Origin: Planococcus citreus
Lineage (GTDB): Bacteria; Bacillota; Bacilli; Bacillales_A; Planococcaceae
Direction: 5' to 3'
Assembly (NCBI RefSeq): GCF_003664125.1
Contig: NZ_RCCP01000001.1
Span: 1,054,001-1,118,000, forward strand
Length of the DNA: 64,000 nucleotides
The notes below the pieces were generated by a model that saw only the letters and a program-made list of their open reading frames with translations, did no database searches and was not told where the DNA came from. The translations under genes and the position numbers were made by a program. This document shows, piece by piece, positions 1 to 7,779 of the stretch. Position 1 is the first letter of the stretch; each line of letters starts with the position of its first letter.

Positions 1-1
1 C

Positions 2-88
2 CACGAACCGGATTTCTACGACGGCCTTGCCACGAAAGTATGGAACGTGGAAGACTGGATCGAAGCCGGCAAGCAAACTCAAGAGTAA
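2..88 (+). CDS. C-terminal fragment of an unidentified protein
   Basis: The reading frame that ends with TAA at 86-88 is open back to the left edge of the window and gives 28 residues, ending in VWNVEDWIEAGKQTQE. A strong intrinsic terminator follows 12 bases later, which supports this as the true 3' end of a gene. The fragment is acidic and Trp-rich with no motif I recognise, so no function is assigned. Confidence 0.45.
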   Translation, partial: HEPDFYDGLATKVWNVEDWIEAGKQTQE

Positions 89-99
89 ACCAAACCAAA

Positions 100-141
100 A
101 ACCCGCTGCACACATGAAATTTTGTGTGCAGCGGGTTTTTT
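100..141 (+). terminator. Intrinsic terminator after the left-edge gene
   Basis: A 15-base-pair GC-rich stem (ACCCGCTGCACAC pairing with GTGTGCAGCGGGT) is followed by a run of six T on the plus strand. Confidence 0.85.
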
Positions 142-255
142 CATTGGATACAAACAGCTTATGAGAAACTCTGCGCGAATGAATAGTAGAAAAAAAGAGC
201 GAGAGTTTACTAGTAGAATCGTTCCCGCATTCTACTTTTGCTTGAGCTTACTAGT

Positions 256-425
256 CGCCGCCCTGCTTTGGGTTGGCCTCTTACAATAAGCCAGGAAAAG
301 CGCCTGTCTTATTGCATCGGCTCACCCTTGGCGCATGGCGGCTTGGTGATTTCATTGCGCGAAGACTGTTTAAGTAAATCTGCTTCTTTAATCCGTTGCC
401 GCCTAGTGGGGGAATCGCTTCCCTG
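256..425 (+). repeat. Structured dispersed repeat, copy A
   Basis: First of four copies of the same element (others at 503, 19320 and 19626). It has a conserved 5' block (CGCCGCC, then GCTTTGGGTTGGCC), a variable hairpin, a conserved GGCTCACCC block, about 70 variable bases, and a conserved 3' block (TAGTGGGGGAATCGCTTCCC). Predicted pairings are GCCGCC 257-262 with GGCGGC 337-342, GGGTTGGCC 270-278 with GGCTCACCC 319-327, and CAATAAG 284-290 with CTTATTG 308-314. The open frames here contain no convincing protein and lack a good ribosome binding site. Confidence 0.8.
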
Positions 426-502
426 GTCTAGTTTCGATTAAGAAAATTGGAATTTGGTTGTGGAATCGTTCCGATGTTCCATTAATTCGTCTTGTTAGTA
501 TT

Positions 503-672
503 CGCCGCCGGGCTTTGGGTTGGCCTCTTGCAATAAGCCAAGAAAAACACTTGTCTTATTGCGTCGGCTCACCCTGGACGCTGGTCGGCTTAGAAATTCC
601 ATTGAATTAAGTGTGTTTAATCAGATCTGCTTCTATATAAGTTGTCGGCTAGCGGGGAAATCGCTTCCCGGG
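503..672 (+). repeat. Structured dispersed repeat, copy B
   Basis: Same orientation and length as copy A, 247 bp downstream. CAATAAG 531-537 pairs with CTTATTG 555-561; below it CAAG pairs with CTTG where copy A has CAGG with CCTG, a compensatory change. The outer stem is shortened to GCCG 504-507 with CGGC 586-589. The 3' block reads GCTAGCGGGGAAATCGCTTCCC. Confidence 0.8.
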
Positions 673-840
673 ATGCAGTATCTGGTCATGTGGTGCTTGA
701 ACCAAATATCTTGTTAGAAGTTTGGGACTAAAAATCTCATTCTCTTTGATGCAAACGATGTAAGCTACAAAAGGTGACGCATTTACTCATTTTCTATCGA
801 GTAGATAGAAGGAATTTTCTTCCATTATAAAAATAGAGAC

Positions 841-960
841 GGAGCGGAAATGGCTGACTCCTGGGGGACCGCGCGGGCTGGCGAGACAAATGTGTCGCGT
901 TCTTTGCGACACATTGGCTCAACACCCGCCCCCCGGAAAGCAGCCATTGAAGCGTAGTCG
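841..960. repeat. Large imperfect inverted repeat, a second repeat type
   Basis: AATGGCTG 849-856 pairs with CAGCCATT 941-948, and AATGTGTCGC 889-898 pairs perfectly with GCGACACATT 906-915. Between them lie a G-rich and a C-rich arm (CTGGGGG and CCCGCCCCCC). The sequence has no resemblance to copies A-D but shares its GC-rich core style with 45241-45316. It may act as a bidirectional transcription stop for the PLD gene, which has no other terminator, but no T-run follows either arm. Confidence 0.6.
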
Positions 961-1004
961 AATAGCGCAAGCTATTTATACTTACTATGTTTCTCATGTT
1001 TTTT

Positions 1005-1024
1005 ACTTACTTACTTACTTACTT
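1005..1024. repeat. Tetranucleotide repeat (ACTT)5
   Basis: Five perfect ACTT units lie four bases beyond the stop codon of the PLD-type gene on the minus strand. The tract is outside any coding frame. Confidence 0.85.
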
Positions 1025-1028
1025 CCCT

Positions 1029-2477
1029 TCAATAAGTCGTCAGCTTGAAGAGCTTTTGGAAGTTGTAGATGCCGCGCTGCCAGAACGTGAACTCGTCTTG
1101 GTATTCTTCCAGGTCGAGTGTGTAGAGGGCGTCTTCGTTGTTCCACAGCCGCTCGAAATACGTATCCAGTTCGCCTACCAATTCGCTATCGGTCGGCGCT
1201 TTGATGAGAATATCCGCCTCTAAATTATAATCCATCAGCGTGCGTTCGGTCATATTGGCGGAACCGCCTAGAATGACCGTTTCTTCGCCAGTTTGAATCA
1301 TTATTGTTTTGGTATGGAATTGCCCGACTACCGGATTGTACCAGCGGACTGCCAAAGAGTCGCTGGCGGCATCCACCATCCCGTTCACTGCCGGCCGGTT
1401 CGGCAAACCAGTCTTTTCGCTGCCAAATGCATTTTTGTTTGGATCGAGTACAAGCTGTACTTCCACGCCGCGATTCGATGCTTCCACCAAACTGTCGACT
1501 ACACTGCTCTCTGATAAATAGAACATGGCCATCTGGATGCTATCGCCTTGCTCTGTACTGTCCATATGCTTTAAGAGAGCTTTCAAAATTTGCCGTTCAG
1601 TGACATATTGCACTTCATAGTCACCTGATTGTTCAGGCATTTCCGCTCTCGGAAAATCTGGGCCGCCGGATAATCTCGAAACCGCTTCCTCGGCTTCCAG
1701 GATATCATCGAGTACCGGGCCGCTGACACGGAATGCCATATTGCCGTGAAGTCCGCTTGCATCATGCGGATTGGCTGAACTGATGATTGCTTCCTGCTCT
1801 GAAACAACAGTCTTCCGGTGATTCGCCTTGATGTTCATCATTTGCATGTAAGATGAAAGCGTCATATCCGGTGCGTCGCTCGACATGGCATTTGCTATCC
1901 AACCGTCCCCTGGATTATCGAACCATTGAAAGATTACCCGGTACAAGCCTGAATACAGCGGCATCGAATCGCGCAATTTGTCGAGGTCGGTGACGATCAC
2001 TTCGACCCCTTCCGCTTCCAAGGTTTCCAGCAGCAAACTTTCATAAGAACCGTATCCCACATTTAATGGGTCGGTGATGAAATAGATCGGGAAATCGGGG
2101 TTTTCTTTCTTTTTCTCGATTAAATGATCCGCCAAGCGTTCTGCAATCGCTGGATACGCGGTTTCCGTATCGTTGTAATTATCAAATAGGAACAGATCAA
2201 GCACGAGAAATTCTTCCGCCTCATCAATCAGTTCATGGATTTCATCGAAAATCCGCAGTTCGCTTTCCAAATCTGTGCCTTTCTTATCCTGTGCATAGCT
2301 CAGGTCATAAATCATTTCCACTTGTTCGACACTGTGCACATCGCCGGCGAATGAAACACCCTCGGGCAAAGGCTTAAATGTATGCCAAATTATTACAATT
2401 ATATACATCGCAGCAAGTATCCCTACAGTTCCCATAATAATGCGCCGTCGCTTGCTGTAATTCTTGATTCTTTTCAT
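1029..2477 (-). CDS. Membrane-anchored phospholipase D-like (HKD) protein
   Basis: Predicted 482-aa enzyme of the phospholipase D superfamily, which hydrolyses or transfers phosphodiester bonds (cardiolipin synthases, PLDs, some nucleases). An N-terminal basic stretch is followed by one membrane segment near residues 15-35 and an extracellular body. Two HKD half-sites are visible: HRKTVVSEQEAIISSANPHD in the first half, and HTKTIMIQ followed by GGSANMTERT in the second. The ATG at 2477 is chosen over the one at 2519 because AAAGGAG lies just upstream of it. The presence of both half-sites suggests an active enzyme, but the spacing and length differ from classical cardiolipin synthase, so the substrate is not assigned. 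It follows the sigma-factor gene on the same strand, separated by a terminator. Confidence 0.8.
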   Translation of the reverse strand: MKRIKNYSKRRRIIMGTVGILAAMYIIVIIWHTFKPLPEGVSFAGDVHSVEQVEMIYDLSYAQDKKGTDLESELRIFDEIHELIDEAEEFLVLDLFLFDNYNDTETAYPAIAERLADHLIEKKKENPDFPIYFITDPLNVGYGSYESLLLETLEAEGVEVIVTDLDKLRDSMPLYSGLYRVIFQWFDNPGDGWIANAMSSDAPDMTLSSYMQMMNIKANHRKTVVSEQEAIISSANPHDASGLHGNMAFRVSGPVLDDILEAEEAVSRLSGGPDFPRAEMPEQSGDYEVQYVTERQILKALLKHMDSTEQGDSIQMAMFYLSESSVVDSLVEASNRGVEVQLVLDPNKNAFGSEKTGLPNRPAVNGMVDAASDSLAVRWYNPVVGQFHTKTIMIQTGEETVILGGSANMTERTLMDYNLEADILIKAPTDSELVGELDTYFERLWNNEDALYTLDLEEYQDEFTFWQRGIYNFQKLFKLTTY

Positions 2478-2544
2478 CTCTCTCCCGCTCCTTTGCTTCA
2501 TTATAAGCGGAAGAGTCATAGAAAAATATCAGTTATTATTTTCC

Positions 2545-2580
2545 ATATAAAGACCCCAGCCATTATTCGGCTGGGGTTGG
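2545..2580 (-). terminator. Terminator after the sigma-factor gene
   Basis: The hairpin CCCCAGCC-ATTATTC-GGCTGGGG at 2554-2576 is followed on the minus strand by a T-rich tract. It separates the sigma gene from the PLD-type gene. Confidence 0.7.
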
Positions 2581-2587
2581 GAGTATA

Positions 2588-3124
2588 TTAGGCAATCACT
2601 ACGTATTCGCGTGTTCTTACGTCTTCCATGAGCATGTCTTTTAGACGCTGTTTTCCGCGGTGAAGGCGGGATTTCACCGTGCCGATCGATACTTTCATGG
2701 TCTCAGCAATTTCAACCAGTGAATATTGATGGACGTAAAAGTAAACGATCGTCGTCCGGTAAATCGTATCCAGTTCTGAAATTTTGTGGCGGATCATGAC
2801 AGAGACATCTTGTTTTTCCAATAATTCAGCTGTCCCGGTCTCATCGGTTGGAATCAAATCCAGCAATGAGACATCGAGCCCTTCCGGCTGGTTGGCGATA
2901 TGTTTGCTGCGGCGCACGTTTTTGCGGTAGCGGTCACGGAATGTATTCATGCAAATCGTCGTCAGCCAGGCTTTGGCATGGTCGACTTCGGCGATTGAGG
3001 ATTCATAGCGTACTACTTTCAGCCATACTTCCTGCATCAAATCTTCTGCTTCAGCTTTGTTGCGGGTAAGTTTTAGGCATAAATGATAGATATAGCGGTT
3101 ATATTCGGCATATAGCTCTTCCAT
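2588..3124 (-). CDS. ECF-type RNA polymerase sigma factor
   Basis: 178-aa sigma-70 family protein with region 2 in the first 75 residues (the DLMQEVWLKVV segment is the typical core-binding helix) and region 4 near residues 115-165, where SLVEIAETMKVSIGTVKSRL is the helix-turn-helix that reads the -35 element. A good ribosome binding site, GGAGGT, lies 8 bases before the ATG. There is no region 1 or 3, as expected for ECF factors. No anti-sigma factor gene is adjacent: the next gene downstream is the PLD-type enzyme beyond a terminator, and the next upstream is a CNNM protein. Target genes cannot be predicted from the window. Confidence 0.85.
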   Translation of the reverse strand: MEELYAEYNRYIYHLCLKLTRNKAEAEDLMQEVWLKVVRYESSIAEVDHAKAWLTTICMNTFRDRYRKNVRRSKHIANQPEGLDVSLLDLIPTDETGTAELLEKQDVSVMIRHKISELDTIYRTTIVYFYVHQYSLVEIAETMKVSIGTVKSRLHRGKQRLKDMLMEDVRTREYVVIA

Positions 3125-3226
3125 CGGTGTTACCTCCGTCCGGTGATCTTATGCCCTTATTGTGCCTGAGTTTAGGCTTACGCTCTATCGTTCCCTCTTT
3201 CAGTCTCCTTACAATAGTGTAAGAAA

Positions 3227-3260
3227 TAAAAAATCCGGCCCATCATCCGGGCCGGATTTC
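3227..3260 (-). terminator. Terminator after the CNNM-type gene
   Basis: The stem AATCCGGCCC with GGGCCGGATT is followed on the minus strand by TTTTTT. Confidence 0.85.
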
Positions 3261-3261
3261 G

Positions 3262-4536
3262 TTATTGTCTTTTGCTTGCGTTTTCGCTGATTGTTTCCTG
3301 TTCTTCAGGTTCAGCGAGTTTTGTGATTGTCAGCCGCTCGATGCGGTTTCTGTCCATTTCATTGACGACTACGTGCAAGTTTTCATAAGTGAATTCTTCG
3401 CCGACCTCCGGCACATGGCCAAGCTGCTGCATGACAAAGCCAGCAATCGTGTCATGGTCTTCCGGGACTTCGACTTCGAACATTTCATTGACGTCTTCAA
3501 TTTCCAGGCGGCCGTGGCATGACAATTGGCTGTCGTTGATTTCAAAGACCAGTTCATCGTCTTCGTCGTCCGTCTCGTCCTCAATGTCCTGGCCAATCAT
3601 TTCCTCGATGATGTCCTCATGCGTGACAATCCCCAGCGTTCCGCCGTATTCGTCCAAAATGACGGCCATGTGCTTTTTCTTCGCCATCATCAATTTGAAT
3701 ACTTTCTCGACGCTCACTGATTGCACGACGAATAATGGATTGTCATCCATCAACTCCGCCAAGGTCAAGTTCGGGTTCATCGACCATTCGATGAGTTTTT
3801 TGGAATAGAACAAGCCGACGACATTGTCCATGCTTTCTTCGTATACAGGATAACGCGTATATGAGGAATCCAGGATCAAGTCACGGACTTCCTCATAGGT
3901 CAGATCGATCGAAATGCCGACCGTATCGGTCCGGTGTGTCGACATGACATCCGACACGTCCTTATGAGGAAAGTCGAGCACGCCTTTGATGCGCTCCGAT
4001 TCGTCGGCTTCGAAGGTCCCTTCCGTCGACGCAATATCGACCATCGTGCGCAGCTCTTCTTTGGTCATCGTCGCTTCTTTGACGCTGCCTTTGGAGATGA
4101 TGCGGATGAAAATATTCGTGAACTGGGCGAGCAGCCACGTCAATGGTTTGAAGATGACCACCAGGAATGAGATAACCGGGGCTACGATATAAGCGATTTT
4201 ATCCGCAAAAGTCGCGGCAATGGTCTTTGGCAGCACTTCCCCGAAAATGATCAGGACAACCGTCAAGATGGCTGTCGCCAATCCGACCTCCCATCCTTCC
4301 GTGATGGCGATGGTCGTGACGAGTGTAGGCAGCATGATATTGGAAATATTATTACCGATCAAAATAGTCGTGATCATCCGGTCCGGCTTCGCGATCAATT
4401 TTTCGAGCTTTTGGGCTTTGACGTCCCCCTGCTCCGCGCGAAGATGGACCTTCATCCTATTAACTGCCGTGAGTGCCGTTTCGCTTCCCGACAGGAAAAA
4501 CGACATGATCAGAAATAATGCCAATGCTATAAACAA
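3262..4536 (-). CDS. CNNM/HlyC-type transporter with CBS pair
   Basis: 424-aa membrane protein of the CNNM (DUF21)/hemolysin C family, implicated in magnesium or other divalent cation homeostasis. The N-terminal DUF21 domain (residues 1-180) has four hydrophobic segments and the family motifs SGSETALTA and FGEVLPKTIA. A CBS pair follows (about 200-320; HMAVILDEYGGTLGIVTHED) and then a C-terminal CorC_HlyC domain with DHDTIAGFVMQQLG. The TTG at 4536 is chosen because GGAGGAAG lies 7 bases upstream and the protein then begins at the first hydrophobic helix. The longer ATG frame to 4596 has no ribosome binding site and would add a charged tail before the first helix. It is divergent from the M20 dipeptidase. 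Confidence 0.85.
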   Translation of the reverse strand: MFIALALFLIMSFFLSGSETALTAVNRMKVHLRAEQGDVKAQKLEKLIAKPDRMITTILIGNNISNIMLPTLVTTIAITEGWEVGLATAILTVVLIIFGEVLPKTIAATFADKIAYIVAPVISFLVVIFKPLTWLLAQFTNIFIRIISKGSVKEATMTKEELRTMVDIASTEGTFEADESERIKGVLDFPHKDVSDVMSTHRTDTVGISIDLTYEEVRDLILDSSYTRYPVYEESMDNVVGLFYSKKLIEWSMNPNLTLAELMDDNPLFVVQSVSVEKVFKLMMAKKKHMAVILDEYGGTLGIVTHEDIIEEMIGQDIEDETDDEDDELVFEINDSQLSCHGRLEIEDVNEMFEVEVPEDHDTIAGFVMQQLGHVPEVGEEFTYENLHVVVNEMDRNRIERLTITKLAEPEEQETISENASKRQ

Positions 4537-4686
4537 ATTTACTTCCTCCAGTAAAATACATATAAAATTTTTTCGATCTGTTTCCGTATTATCCATAATA
4601 CCACAGCAATTTTCCTCTTGTCGAAAAGGACAACTTAGCTATGCTATAATTTCCACATACTAAAAATACTGGAAAGCAGGGATTTT

Positions 4687-6066
4687 ATGAACGCCACTCA
4701 AATCGATAAGTACTTCAAAGATCACCGCCAGGCCCATCTCGAAGAATTGAAAAGTTTTTTACGCATCCCATCGGTCAGCTCCCTTTCCGAACATAAAGCC
4801 GATATGCAAAAAGGCGCAGAATGGCTTATCAAATCATTGACTAAAGCAGGCCTTGAAAATGCCAGCATCGATGAAACCGATGGCCATCCGGTCGTCTACG
4901 CCGACTGGCTCCACGCCGAAGGGAAACCGACAATCCTCGTCTACGGCCATTACGATGTCCAGCCGGTCGACCCGCTCCACTTATGGGAAACACCGCCTTT
5001 CGACCCGCATGTGCGTGACAATAAATTGTATGCACGCGGCGCAAGCGATGATAAAGGCCAAGTGTTCATGCATATGAAAGCAGTCGAAGCTTTGCTTGAT
5101 TTGAACGGCGAACTTCCCGTCAATATCAAATTCATCCTTGAAGGCGAAGAAGAAATCGGCAGCCCGAGCTTGCCGAAATACGTCGAAGACAATAAAGACA
5201 AGCTATCAGCTGACATCATCGTCATTTCCGATACCGGCATGCAAGGGCCAGGGCGCCCGGCTGTCTGTTACGGGCTGCGCGGGCTTGCGGGCATCCAGAT
5301 CGACGTCAACGGCCCTAAAGGCGACCTACATTCCGGCCTCTACGGCGGAGCTGTCCAGAACCCACTCCACGCCATTGTGGAAATCCTCGAATCATTCCGT
5401 GACAAAGAAGGCGTCATTCAAGTCGAAGGCTTCTACGACGACGTCCGTCCCGTGTCGGACGAGGAACGTGCGGAATTTGCCGCACTGGATTTCGATTTGG
5501 AAAATGAAAAACAGGCAATCGGCATCTCAGAAGATTTTGGCGAAAAAGGCTATTCATTCGTAGAGCGCACATGGATCCGTCCGACGCTCGAAGTCAATGG
5601 CATCACCGGCGGATTCTCCGGCGAAGGCATCAAGACCGTCTTGCCCGCTGAAGCCAGCTCAAAAATCACTTGCCGCCTCGTTCCTGACCAGGATCCGGAC
5701 GACATCATCGCCAAGTTGAAAGCGCATGTTGAAGCGCACAAGCCGGCAGGCGTCACAGTCGACATCACCGAATTTGATAAAGGCAAGCCGTTCCTGACGC
5801 CATACGATCATCCGGCCATCCAGGCAGCGGGCCGCTCGTATGAAAAAGTGTATCAAGTGCCGACCGCTTTCACGCGCATGGGCGGATCGATTCCGATTGT
5901 CGCTGCGTTCGATGAAATTCTCGGATTCCCTGTCGTCTTGATGGGCTTCGGGCTTGCATCGGAAAACTTCCACGCGCCGAACGAACATTTCCATTTGGAG
6001 AACTTTGATAAAGGGCTCCGCGTGATCAGCGATTATTTGTTTGAAGCGTCAACACTAGGCCAATAA
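4687..6066 (+). CDS. M20 family dipeptidase
   Basis: 459-aa cytosolic zinc peptidase of the M20 family, close to the carnosinase/CNDP-like dipeptidases. Metal-binding motifs are clear: YGHYDVQPVDP, GASDDKGQ with the bridging Asp, EGEEEIGSPS with the catalytic Glu pair, SDTGM, and the C-terminal His in ENFHAPNEHF. The lid/dimerisation domain spans about residues 195-350. An extended -10 box, TGCTATAAT at 4642-4650, precedes an RBS-like GCAGGG. A terminator follows directly, so the gene is probably monocistronic. Substrates are likely short peptides; precise specificity is unknown. Confidence 0.9.
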   Translation: MNATQIDKYFKDHRQAHLEELKSFLRIPSVSSLSEHKADMQKGAEWLIKSLTKAGLENASIDETDGHPVVYADWLHAEGKPTILVYGHYDVQPVDPLHLWETPPFDPHVRDNKLYARGASDDKGQVFMHMKAVEALLDLNGELPVNIKFILEGEEEIGSPSLPKYVEDNKDKLSADIIVISDTGMQGPGRPAVCYGLRGLAGIQIDVNGPKGDLHSGLYGGAVQNPLHAIVEILESFRDKEGVIQVEGFYDDVRPVSDEERAEFAALDFDLENEKQAIGISEDFGEKGYSFVERTWIRPTLEVNGITGGFSGEGIKTVLPAEASSKITCRLVPDQDPDDIIAKLKAHVEAHKPAGVTVDITEFDKGKPFLTPYDHPAIQAAGRSYEKVYQVPTAFTRMGGSIPIVAAFDEILGFPVVLMGFGLASENFHAPNEHFHLENFDKGLRVISDYLFEASTLGQ

Positions 6067-6072
6067 TCTTCA

Positions 6073-6107
6073 TAGCCTCCCCTGATTTGGGGAGGCTATT
6101 ATTTTTA
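6073..6107 (+). terminator. Terminator after the dipeptidase gene
   Basis: The hairpin AGCCTCCCC-TGATTT-GGGGAGGCT is followed by ATTATTTTT. Confidence 0.85.
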
Positions 6108-6138
6108 TGAAATTTCAGTTATTTGCTGGAGGGATACG

Positions 6139-6714
6139 ATGGTTATTTTGTATTGGATAGGCAGTTATTTACTTGGTACTGTTTTGACCGCACTATGGAT
6201 AGGGAAATGGAAAGGTGTAGACCTGACTTCTTCAGGCAGCGGAAATCCCGGCGCCCGCAATGCCTTGGCCGTTCTCGGGCGCAGAGCCTCCCTATTGGTG
6301 TTTCTCGGCGATTTCCTGAAAGGTTCGGTCGTCGTATGGGCAGGGCTTTGGCTCGAATTCTCATTATGGTCCGTTGCCGTTGCGGGATTGCTTTCAGTCA
6401 TCGGGCACATTTATCCGCTATGGCGCAAAGGCCGCGGGGGCAAAGGCATCTCGACCTTTGCCGGGGTCGCCTTTTGGCTGACGCCTGATTTGTTTTTGGC
6501 GATGCTTGTTTTGTCGTTCGCTTTCTATCCGTGGCTGAAAAGCGCCACTTTGTCGATGCTCGCAGGCTTCAGCGCCTTTTTCGCCGTCGCTTTTGCGTTT
6601 CAAGTACAATCTGTTGTCTGGCCGCTGTTTGTTGCCATTATTATTATTGTAATTCGCCACAAAGCGGATATTAAAATTTCAATGGAGACACGTTTCCCTT
6701 CAAACAAAGCCTGA
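6139..6714 (+). CDS. plsY: Glycerol-3-phosphate acyltransferase PlsY
   Basis: 191-aa integral membrane enzyme that transfers an acyl group from acyl-phosphate to glycerol-3-phosphate, the first step of phospholipid synthesis in Gram-positives. The three PlsY signatures are present: SGNPGARNALAVLGRRA near residue 34, GHIYPLWRKGRGGKGISTFA near residue 88, and a C-terminal RHKADIK in place of the usual HRxNI. About five hydrophobic helices are evident. The ribosome binding site CTGGAGGG precedes the ATG. The third motif is shifted from the common form, so this may be a second PlsY paralogue and not the main housekeeping copy. Confidence 0.85.
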   Translation: MVILYWIGSYLLGTVLTALWIGKWKGVDLTSSGSGNPGARNALAVLGRRASLLVFLGDFLKGSVVVWAGLWLEFSLWSVAVAGLLSVIGHIYPLWRKGRGGKGISTFAGVAFWLTPDLFLAMLVLSFAFYPWLKSATLSMLAGFSAFFAVAFAFQVQSVVWPLFVAIIIIVIRHKADIKISMETRFPSNKA

Positions 6715-6816
6715 ATGTCCCGCTCTCGGAGATTTTTATTCAAGAAAGCTAGGACCATATTATTATCCGTGTTATAGTTTTATTATTCAAAATACTCAAT
6801 AGATAGGGGTTTTACG

Positions 6817-7680
6817 ATGAAAAAACCGATTGCATGGATCATGGATACGACCGGATACGTCACAGAACAATTCAAATCGCACCCCGATGTCTATATCGTC
6901 CCGCTGAATATCCATTTCGGCTCGGAAGAATTTATCGATGACGGCATCGACCTCTCAAACGATGAATTATACGCACGCATGAAAAGCTCAAAGGATTTCC
7001 CGAAAACCTCCCAGCCATCTGCAGGGAAGTTTGCGGAACTTTATGAAAAGCTGAAAGAGGAATACGAGTGCGCCATCGCTGTCCATGCCTCCGCCAAGTT
7101 AAGCGGCACGATCGCTTCTTCCATGACCGGCGCCGAGATGACGGATTTCAAGGTATACACTGTCGATTCGCTCGCTTTGTCATACGGGCTGTCTGGGCTT
7201 CTTGAACGCGGATTGAAGCTGCAAGATCAAGGGCTTTCCGCTGAAGAAATTACCCAGCGGCTTGAGCAGGAAACGACAGATTTCCGCAATTTCATCCTGA
7301 TCGGCAATTTGAGCCAATTGTATAAAGGCGGCCGGATGAGCGGCGCACAGTATTACATCGGCAGCGTCCTAAAGATCAAGCCGATCGTCCAGCTGACCGA
7401 GAAAGGCGAACTTGAGCCAATCGACAAAGTTCGTTCCCATAAGAAAGCGCTCGCTTATTTGCTCGATCGTGCAAAAGCAGACCACGAACAATACGGGATC
7501 GATTACTTCCAGATTATGCACGGGCACATCCCCGAGCAGGCGGAAGAGTTGAAGGCGGAACTCTTGAAGTTTGCGCCTGAAGCCGAAGTGCTGATCGGAA
7601 ATCTCAGTTCATCACTGGCCGTCCACGCTGGAGAAGGCACACTTGCGTTCATGTGGAGAAGGCCTCCAGCTTCCGTATAA
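6817..7680 (+). CDS. DegV family fatty-acid-binding protein
   Basis: 287-aa soluble protein of the DegV/FakB family, which binds a fatty acid and presents it to the FakA kinase. The N-terminal domain carries MDTTGYVTEQF, in place of the common DSTxDL start, and VPLNIHFG. The segment KTSQPSAGKF and, in the C-terminal domain, YKGGRMSGAQ with LKIKPIVQL are typical ligand-pocket segments. The N-terminal D-T-T replaces the usual D-S-T, a conservative change. No fakA is adjacent. Its position after plsY fits a role in fatty acid supply, but the two genes are about 100 bases apart and I see no proof of cotranscription. Confidence 0.85.
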   Translation: MKKPIAWIMDTTGYVTEQFKSHPDVYIVPLNIHFGSEEFIDDGIDLSNDELYARMKSSKDFPKTSQPSAGKFAELYEKLKEEYECAIAVHASAKLSGTIASSMTGAEMTDFKVYTVDSLALSYGLSGLLERGLKLQDQGLSAEEITQRLEQETTDFRNFILIGNLSQLYKGGRMSGAQYYIGSVLKIKPIVQLTEKGELEPIDKVRSHKKALAYLLDRAKADHEQYGIDYFQIMHGHIPEQAEELKAELLKFAPEAEVLIGNLSSSLAVHAGEGTLAFMWRRPPASV

Positions 7681-7779
7681 GAAATCGCTAGTCTTTAGGC
7701 CCATCTTACAGCATTTTCCCGGGAAAATCTGGGGAATTCTGATACAATAAGGGCATATAAAGACAGTGAGGTGGATTCG

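Noticed and set aside
238..717. Two short open frames inside repeat copies A and B
   Set aside because: They read through the conserved repeat blocks, lack a ribosome binding site and share no protein-like conservation; the repeat structure explains them.
3140..3220. ECF-type autoregulatory promoter before the sigma gene
   Set aside because: A TGAAAG element and a CGTAA element occur but only 14 bases apart, too close for the usual 16-17 spacing.
3389..3808. 139-aa antisense frame inside the CNNM gene
   Set aside because: Serine-rich low-complexity translation that mirrors the GA-rich coding strand; no RBS and the CNNM gene is well supported.
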